Shown: positions 56,939-64,000 of the stretch, piece after piece
Numbering within the stretch: position 1 is the stretch's first letter
Layout: the number at the start of each line of letters is the position of its first letter
DNA from: Mytilus trossulus
Lineage: Eukaryota > Mollusca > Bivalvia > Mytilida > Mytilidae
Direction: 5' to 3'
DNA length: 64,000 nucleotides
Assembly: GCF_036588685.1 (NCBI RefSeq)
Contig: NC_086381.1
Location: forward strand, 49,289,431 to 49,353,430
Made by a program: the position numbers and the translations under genes
The notes under the pieces: generated by a model
Databases searched by the model: none
Told to the model about the DNA's origin: nothing
The model's input: the letters and a program-made list of their open reading frames with translations, nothing else

Positions 56939-59900
56939 CTAATCATGTCTAGTCTCTTCAATATTGTATTCGTCTTTTAAAAACATCAGCATTTCATGAG
57001 CGTCAGTGCGCTTTCTAGCCAACATGTAGTCTACCACATTCAGTCCTAAATCATTGATACATCCGACAATGTCAACATCTTGACTAACAATGAATTTAAC
57101 CAGTGGTATGCTTTGTGACCATACCGCTTTATGCAAGACCGTAGACCCTTCCGAATCTCGTATGTGTAAAATCTGGGATTTGTGAACTGATGTTTCTCTT
57201 TTATTGTCTATCATCACATAACAATTTTGAAACAGCTGCATTTTTGCCAAATCATTTTCTTCAAACAGTTTTTTGTTCTGTCGTAGTACATATTGAAAAA
57301 GTTCAGCGTTTCCGCTTTGTGCAGCAGTATGCAAAATTGTACCTTGTCTGTAGCAGTAATATTTTTCAGATAGTAAAAGTGGATACTCATTGATGATGTA
57401 TCGGACGGCTTTTAATTTGTTATTTTGGCATGCAAAATGAAGAATTGTCGAACCGATATCAGATACATCATAGGGCGAAAATTCTGGCATTGAAATGATT
57501 TTTCGAAGCAGAGATGTATCGCCAGCTTGTGCAACAACGTGTAAAGCTGTCGCGCCAATTGAGGATTTTACATTAATAAGTTTAGGACATGCATTGAGAA
57601 GTGGTTCTATCAAATGGCACTGGTTTTGCATTGCTGCTTCATCTAGTACAGTCGTCGTAGTGTCCCAGTGTGTTTGTGTTTCACATTTTTCTGTTAGATC
57701 AACACCCGCCGAAACCAATTCCAAAAGGATTTTTAAATGACCACCTTTAACAGCACTAAAACAACATTCTATGTTTGGCGCACACTCCATTGAAACAAAA
57801 TATTTGACCACTTCAAGCTCGTTTGCACCACAAGCTACCTTTAATGCCAGTACTGTCTGGTCTGCAGAAAATTTGTGATATATATGCTTGATCCATTTCA
57901 TACAACCAACAGCCGAAAAATAAACCAGCATTGACCAACCTTTGTCATCAATCGCTTTGACAAATAAATTGTCAAATTGAAGGCATTTCTCAAAAACGCG
58001 TGGGTCATTCCAGATGTACAATTCAGAAATCACCTTGAGGAAAGTGCTTGAAAAAATGTCACTCTGAAATAAATTACCAATTCTATCGCATACAATTGAA
58101 ATGCAGCTATCTGGAATTTCTAAACTATCTATCTCTTGATTGCGACATCTTGATGTAGTTATCATGGAAAGTAATCTAAAGTTACAATGGTTTAACAATT
58201 CATGTGGACTACGCTTCCCAATTACACTGAATATAGCATTTTTTACGGAACTGTGTGAAAATGTTAAAACTTTCTCATCTAGTTCTTGCACTGTTTTTGT
58301 GAAAGAGATATTGGAAATTGCTGTTTGAAACTTTATAAGATTGTTTTTAACTGAGCATATTTTCATCGAAGTTCTTTTTAACTCTGTATCCAAGGAGTTG
58401 TCATATAGAGTACTGCTCTTTACGGATCCACCATACAACAGAATGCAAACTAAAACTGCCATTTTCATATCACATCCATTTAATCTTAATTCAATTTGTT
58501 CTATCAAAAATTCCAGTGGATTATTGAAAAATCGAAGTCCATTTTGTTGTAGTTCTTTTGTGTCCCTATATAAACGACAGCATTGTGGAAAACCAAGCTT
58601 TGGAATATTGTCAAAAAAACTATGTTCCGGAATAGAACAGTTTGTGTAATTCGTAAAAAGTTTTCTCATATCTTCGGAACTTAGTCCAAATGTGCAACCA
58701 TAGGAAATGTCGACCATGTTTGATCCAAGAAAATCGTTATATTTCAATAACTTTCTGCATTCCTGGTAAATATCATTACGAATTGCGATTATTATGTAGT
58801 TCCTACGATGACCTTCACACACAGCAGCCTCAAGAGCTTTAGATCGACTAGACCATTGTGCTACGTCATCCTTTGAAACGAAAAACTCTCCAAACAAATT
58901 ATCGATAAAAATAGCAAGATTTTGATTTGGCGAAACGCATTCATCAAAATCTCTGTAACTGTAAAGCTGTAGAGGTTGCTTTCCGATTTTCATCAACTCA
59001 AACATTGCATGAACTGCAATTGTTGTCTTGCCGTCACCGGGATTTCCTTTTATTACAATGAAATTTTTCTTTCTAAGCAAATATTTGATTTGTTTGTAGC
59101 CGCTGATCTCGACAAAAAAGGGCTGCATCTTATTATGTTCTGTTTCGACAACTTTCCTTTCAAGTTCTGTAAAAATTAATGAATAAAAGGTAAGCTGAAC
59201 TAAAATTTGGTTCCAATATATCTATCAAGACAAAACGATAACATATTAAGTAATACATATAGAAATAAGAAAATGTAGAATGAATACCATTGAGACAAGT
59301 ATAACAACTACCTCGAGAATTTTGCGAGATGAAACATAATTGTGCACTCTCGATCCTTCCTATAGAAAAGGACTGTGGTGCAACAACACAACGTAAAAAA
59401 AACCTGTAACAGTAATTGTTATTACGGTAAAATACGTTTTCTTCCAATACTTGACAATCCCTGTATGACTTTTCTAATTGCTTCAAGAATCAGTTTTTGA
59501 AATTAGTTGTTGTGACACCCCTTACGTTGATATCCTTGTATTTGTCTTTGCATTGTGTCTGTTTCCCTAACAAAATGCCATCTATTTATGATCACCTTAA
59601 TTTAAAAAAAAAGTGTGGTGTCTCACCTACAAGTTGAATAATTTCAAATGAATTTTAAATTGATATTCTCAAAATTCATCATACACGCTTATTTATATCG
59701 ACAGCAATTACACAAATAAGGCAATGCACAATGAGCTTGTAATATCGGTTTTTATACATTTAAGCATAAAATGTTTTAAACTAATTTTACGCCAAGATCA
59801 ATAAATTTCATACTTAATAATCAAAAGCTTTGAATCTGAAAACAATAATTATGTAATATGCCTGTGATGTACGTTTACATAGTTGTGGCTGTCTGATTGA

Positions 59901-60848
59901 TTACAATTATTTCAGTTTTAAAAGGACTTCCTCGTTTTTAAATTTGACTTGGAGTTTGATAAAAAAAATAACTTTTGTTTACCTAAACTATATATCTGCA
60001 AACGGGGTACCATTGGTTTTATTTGTATACATTTACATGTCGATTTTGCTATCAGTAATATAAACAATACTTAATACTATTGTTATACACATACACACAT
60101 TCGAAGTTCTGCAGTATATTGTTATAGTTATTTTTTTCCAACTATTAATGACGTATGTGCATGTACACTGATTTGTGTGTTTCAAATTTGTACTTTTTTG
60201 TTGTCTGTTATTTATAAAAGTTTGCAGTATTTCCTAGTTGTTATTTGTTTATTGTTGTTTACGTCAATCAGCTTGTTAAAGCCAGAAAGTCACATATTTA
60301 ATTAAAATGTACGCCTTTTGTGGATTGGTTAATAGTTATATCAGTGGCAATAATAACACATCTCCACTTTTTATACTAGTGTAATGTACTAATATATACA
60401 TTGTTATGCATTAAACAATTTTTCAGTTATTATAAGTCACCTGTCTAATCTCAATGCTGTGTTTCATATCTACATTCATACATCATGCGCATCTGTACAT
60501 GTGTGTACATAAATAATTATAAAAAAAGTTGTGTGCTATCACAACAATGCAATATAAGCATGATAATGCACGATGCTTCAGCATATGTAATATACTCAAA
60601 CACTACATACATAGTTTATTTGATTTGATATGTTTACACTTGAAATTTGTAAAATGTCGATATGTAAAGTAGGAAACTTGTTTTTATTTGTTTCATTGTC
60701 GGATAAAGGTTTTATTAATCTTCTGTAAAAAAAATCGGAAAATAATATGATATGGGAGAACATAAGAAAAAATAAATAAATATATATCTAGTAAAATATA
60801 TAGACAAATACAAACACTATGCTTACCAATTTTATTTTTCAGTACCAT
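56939..60848 (-). CDS. STAND-type NTPase with C-terminal ankyrin repeats (nSTAND3-like), 749 residues
   Basis: The main exon (59166-56939) holds 729 codons from a Met at 59128 plus 38 in-frame bases after a TTTTACAG acceptor. A first coding exon at 60848-60827 (MVLKNKI, good start context, GTAAGC donor) joins it in phase 1, giving 749 residues. That exon is inferred. Walker A is GNPGDGKTT (48-56) and the Walker B-like strand LAIFIDN (91-97). YIIIAIRN (131-138) resembles a sensor strand. A helical region follows, then about eight ankyrin-type repeats from about residue 420 to the end (ATALHVVAQAGD, STILHFACQNNKL, GTILHTAAQSGN, STVLHKAVWSQS). This order is that of nSTAND3 proteins expanded in bivalves and taken to be ligand-triggered, oligomerising innate sensors or scaffolds. 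There is no N-terminal Death, CARD, TIR or HEPN domain, only a short charged helix, so the effector is missing or supplied in trans. Probably cytoplasmic. Confidence 0.88.
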
Positions 60849-62329
60849 GTTTTCAACGATAACACCTACAAATTATTGATTGTTATTCAATTTGAATCAT
60901 AGACCTACTGTAATTTGTATGAATCAATTATTAAACATTGAATCAATCACTTGAATCGGTGCAACACGACATTCTATGACATCGGTTTTTTTTTTCAGAT
61001 ACAGACTGTGTTTATAAAAAGATCCTTACATTCTTAAAAGAGAACATTTAATTCAGCTAAATAGCGTTAAATTCGGTCAATATACCGACTTGATTTTCTG
61101 CTTTGTTCAACCCCGTTTAATTTCCAATTTGTATAGCCTGAACAGTTTTGAAAGCGCAAAGTACTTTTAATAATTTATTGTTTGGTATTAAAATTGAGAA
61201 TTGAAATACATGTATATCGTCGAAGTACATTGCGTATTGCTGCGTTTAGAATTTACAGTCATGTCTTGGATTTATACAAAAAAATAATATTTGTACTTAA
61301 TACATGTACCTCAGTTTTGGAAAATGCAATGTTATTTTTAGTTGAATAACGTATTATAATTATTACTCTGAAAGTATCGTTTGACAAATTTTTCGTTTAA
61401 TATTTCATTGCAGCTAAACAAGAGACACCTGTATGTTTGATGTTTTGTTCTATTGTGTTGTATCATAATACATTACACATTTAGTTTTATCAAACAACGA
61501 CATCTAAGGAAAGATATATAAGCTTAAGGTCTATTTAATGGTGTTTACCAAAATATTTGTTTTTTGCACTTCGTTACTTAAAATGTTGTCCGTATCAGTA
61601 TGACATTGGTGTTTATTTCTGTAAATCGTACACATATATGCTATCCCGATTTTGAGAGACGACATTGTCAATGGATGGCTTTAAAACGTCCAGTTCCATG
61701 TCACATAAATGTTTAGAAAAGACTGAAATGTATTTAAGTTCAAATTGTAACAGTCCTTAGGAACATAAGTTACCTTACTCAGTATTCTGACTCCGGCCCA
61801 ACAAATAATTGTTATCCAGATGTTCGACATAAGTCTTTCAAGTCTTAAGTGTTTCCGATCATGTTTTAAAAAAAATCGACTTCATCATGTATCATTTATC
61901 AATCAGAGCGTATATTACAAAACCGAGAAACGCGGAGATAATTGTTTTATTTCAAGTCATTAAAAATGATATTTTTGCAAAGACTGACACTGATTTGCAC
62001 AACGCACATACAGACAATATTATTTTATTTAAATGCCGGACTCCCTCGAAAGACAACTTATTTGTTAAGTTTGGTGACTGATCATATTTCAACATAATTT
62101 GAGTTATAATGTGTTCAGTTTGTGTACCACCACTATTCGATTTGTATTTGTACTCGTATAAAGCAGATTTTATACATAGACTTGTAAATCAAACAAGGGA
62201 AAGGTTCATTTATTTCATCTCAAGATTTAGTGATGATGTTTTCTGCAAACGTTTTTATTCTTCAGATCAGCAGCAGTGATGATCATACAAAGCTGAAAAA
62301 ACTGTTGTATATTATATAATTGCTCTAAA
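60849..62329. other. Upstream flank of the STAND gene, no gene seen
   Basis: Very AT-rich. No TATA box is convincing near 60880. A 64-codon plus-strand frame (61887-62081) has no support. No repeats that I can match within the window. Confidence 0.4.
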
Positions 62330-62850
62330 CATACGCCCAACAATGTTAGATCTATTATAAATTTGCTTTCGCAAATAATTTTATCTTCCCTAACCGGGAT
62401 TCCAACTCGTGCTACTAAGATAAAATCCTGATAAAATTGATTGAAGAGTCGTCACTTGTTCAGACGTAATTATAATATAATTATTTCTGTGACTGCGTCT
62501 TACATTAGTTTGTAGAATCCTTTACAATAGATAATTCAGCTGATGTAATCAAGACGATTTGGTAACAAGGTATCTCAGTAGCGTGAACTGGAGTCCCAGC
62601 GAGGGCGGAACAAAATATTTGCTAACGAAGTGACGACTCTACAATAGATTTTGTTCTATTGGAACACCAGGAATAATGGTGATACAATGCTGAAAATACA
62701 TTCTGTATAAAAATTCGTCTAAACGTCAGCCCAACAATATTATATCTGTTAATTTACGTATTCAAATTTTGTGTTCTTCCCTCGCCTGCATTCGAACTCA
62801 TGCTCCTGAGATATCATGGCACCAAATCGGATTCTGTCTTGTGAAATCTG
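62330..62850. mobile_element. tRNA-derived (SINE-like) foldback copies
   Basis: Three tRNA-like pieces occur: 62336-62425 (minus; ATTCCAACTCGTGCTACTAAG), 62570-62620 (plus) and 62730-62825 (minus; CATTCGAACTCATGCTCCTG). Each is joined to the CCCAACAATGTTAGATCT-type outer phrase. The loop text 62455-62560 (TAATTATTTCTGTGACTG, TACATTAGTTTGTAG) matches 3420-3490 of the element at 2960-3760. So this is the same family, rearranged. Confidence 0.65.
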
Positions 62851-62889
62851 AGGAGATGCGATGATATTTTGTTTCCAATGGTCCAATTC

Positions 62890-63345
62890 AACATATGTCA
62901 AAAATAAAGTATAATTATAGTAGAACATGCTCTGAAACTGACATCATCAAGTTTGGAGAACGTGTTTTCAACAGACTGTCGGAACTTCAAAGGGAACCAA
63001 TTATGTCCCTCTTCTTGTCGACATGTCTCTTTTTTATTATGCGTCTAACTTCATACAGGAACTTCTTAGAGATAAAGGAAACTACAGATACAGTTAAGTC
63101 TGCCTCATGTGGAGCAGGATCTGATTATCCTTCCGGATAACCTGGGATTACCCCCAGTTTTTAGGTGGAGTTCGTGTTGCTTAATCTTTAGTTTTCAATG
63201 CTGTGTCTTCTGTACTATTGAATGTCTCTTTGTCTATTTATTCTTAGTCATTACCATGATGACGTTGTCCGTTTGTTTTCAATCTGAGTTTGACTGTCCT
63301 TCTGGTATCTTTCTTCCCTCTTTTATCTACAACGTTTCGTGAAAT
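62890..63345 (+). mobile_element. Reverse-transcriptase element fragment, internally deleted, with 3' tail
   Basis: The plus strand reads SETDIIKFGERVFNRLSEL (frame 62895-63140), then drops from the palm region directly to KETTDTVKSAS and the tail (GTGGAGCAGGATCTGATTAT at 63110, CAATCTGAGTTTGACTGTC). About 1 kb of element is missing compared with 35374-36860. Dead copy of the same family. Confidence 0.7.
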
Positions 63346-64000
63346 TCTGTTCTTTGGTTTAAGAGGAGTTACAACGACAGGAATAACACTTAAAGACTGA
63401 TAGATGGACGCATATACCGACGGACAAACGGCCGGTTCAAACTATATAACGTAATATATGAAACAAGATTAGTGGGATATGATCATAAAAGTATGAGGAG
63501 GACGTATATTGAAAAAATTAAACAAGACACAAACAAAATAGTTGTTTGAACCGAGGATAATGTTCAGAGTACCTTTTAACCATATTCATAAAACTTATCT
63601 AGGATATTAACCCGTTTTGTTTTGATAAACTAGAATACACCCTTGATATCGCGTTTCCGTGACTGAACTAAAGTGTATAACTATGCGTATTATCTGATAA
63701 AGTCATGCCGATTATAAGATGCACAGTTTTCTCTCCTTTAAAAAGCTTTCTGTTTGAACCCGTCGACCTGGAACTAACCAATTATTGGTAATATTAATTA
63801 TTTGGAAAACAGAAGTGCCGGGAATTGAGTATTTTTCAATCAACAGCATATATTAGTTAAATATAAACTTGAAGTTTTTGATTTGCTGTTTGACGTCATG
63901 AGGACTAACAAATTGAAAACAGATACTACATTTGTAAACGCCTTAATTAATTTAAGTCCAGATTTTTAGTATTTGTATTGTCATCTTAGAAAGTCGTACT
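63346..64000. other. Non-coding stretch to window end, no gene seen
   Basis: No supported exon or repeat boundary. The part 63400-63445 has ACGGACAAACGGCCG-like text that may be a repeat edge. Confidence 0.35.

Noticed and set aside
57190..59179. Several plus-strand open frames
   Set aside because: All are antisense shadows of the STAND-ankyrin coding sequence.
59160..59486. 108-codon frame just upstream of the STAND exon
   Set aside because: It reads through the splice acceptor at 59168-59167 into intron sequence. A 38-base micro-exon inside it could be imagined but has no support.

Overview
The window looks like nuclear DNA of a bivalve mollusc, most likely a mussel (Mytilus or a close relative). 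It is AT-rich, with small exons in long introns and very many old and young transposable elements. Several dispersed repeats are ones I associate from memory with mussel genomes, but no database search was run, so the species call is inference. No bacterial genes, operons, CRISPR arrays or true tRNA/rRNA genes are visible.

Host genes, all on the minus strand: (1) at 0.3-2.3 kb, a candidate gene for a 55-residue secreted, very basic peptide, with a TATA box and an untranslated first exon far upstream; (2) at 16.3-17.0 kb, the last two exons of a coiled-coil protein of unknown family; (3) at 30.3-34.7 kb, a complete six-exon Cys-loop ligand-gated channel subunit of the nicotinic acetylcholine receptor type (427 residues); (4) at 56.9-60.8 kb, a two-exon STAND NTPase with C-terminal ankyrin repeats (749 residues), a type expanded in bivalves and usually linked to innate sensing.

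Layout: 2.9-16.1 kb is a mosaic of foldback elements, tandem repeats and old segmental duplications. 17.3-18.6 kb holds a long hairpin-ended element with a 443-bp palindromic element nested in it. 20-30 kb carries retrotransposon tails, two copies of a 360-bp tandem repeat family and a decayed LINE. 35.3-36.9 kb is a broken reverse transcriptase. 38.7-45.9 kb is built from four diverged copies of a non-coding block, and a fifth copy lies directly upstream of the receptor gene's start codon. 47.6-52.9 kb holds another reverse transcriptase remnant, a CRE-containing minisatellite, a decayed PIF/Harbinger-like transposase and two foldback elements. 54.3-56.8 kb is a fresh 1.28-kb tandem duplication just 3' of the STAND gene.

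The strongest unexplained signal is the five-copy block. Each copy carries the palindrome CACGTG and, starting exactly 12 bases later, CATGTG (CATGCG in the copy next to the receptor gene). The four distal copies have no recognisable coding exons. They may be duplicated receptor-gene promoters whose genes were lost, or a mobile non-coding family. The genes are not known to act together; each is a stand-alone eukaryotic transcription unit.
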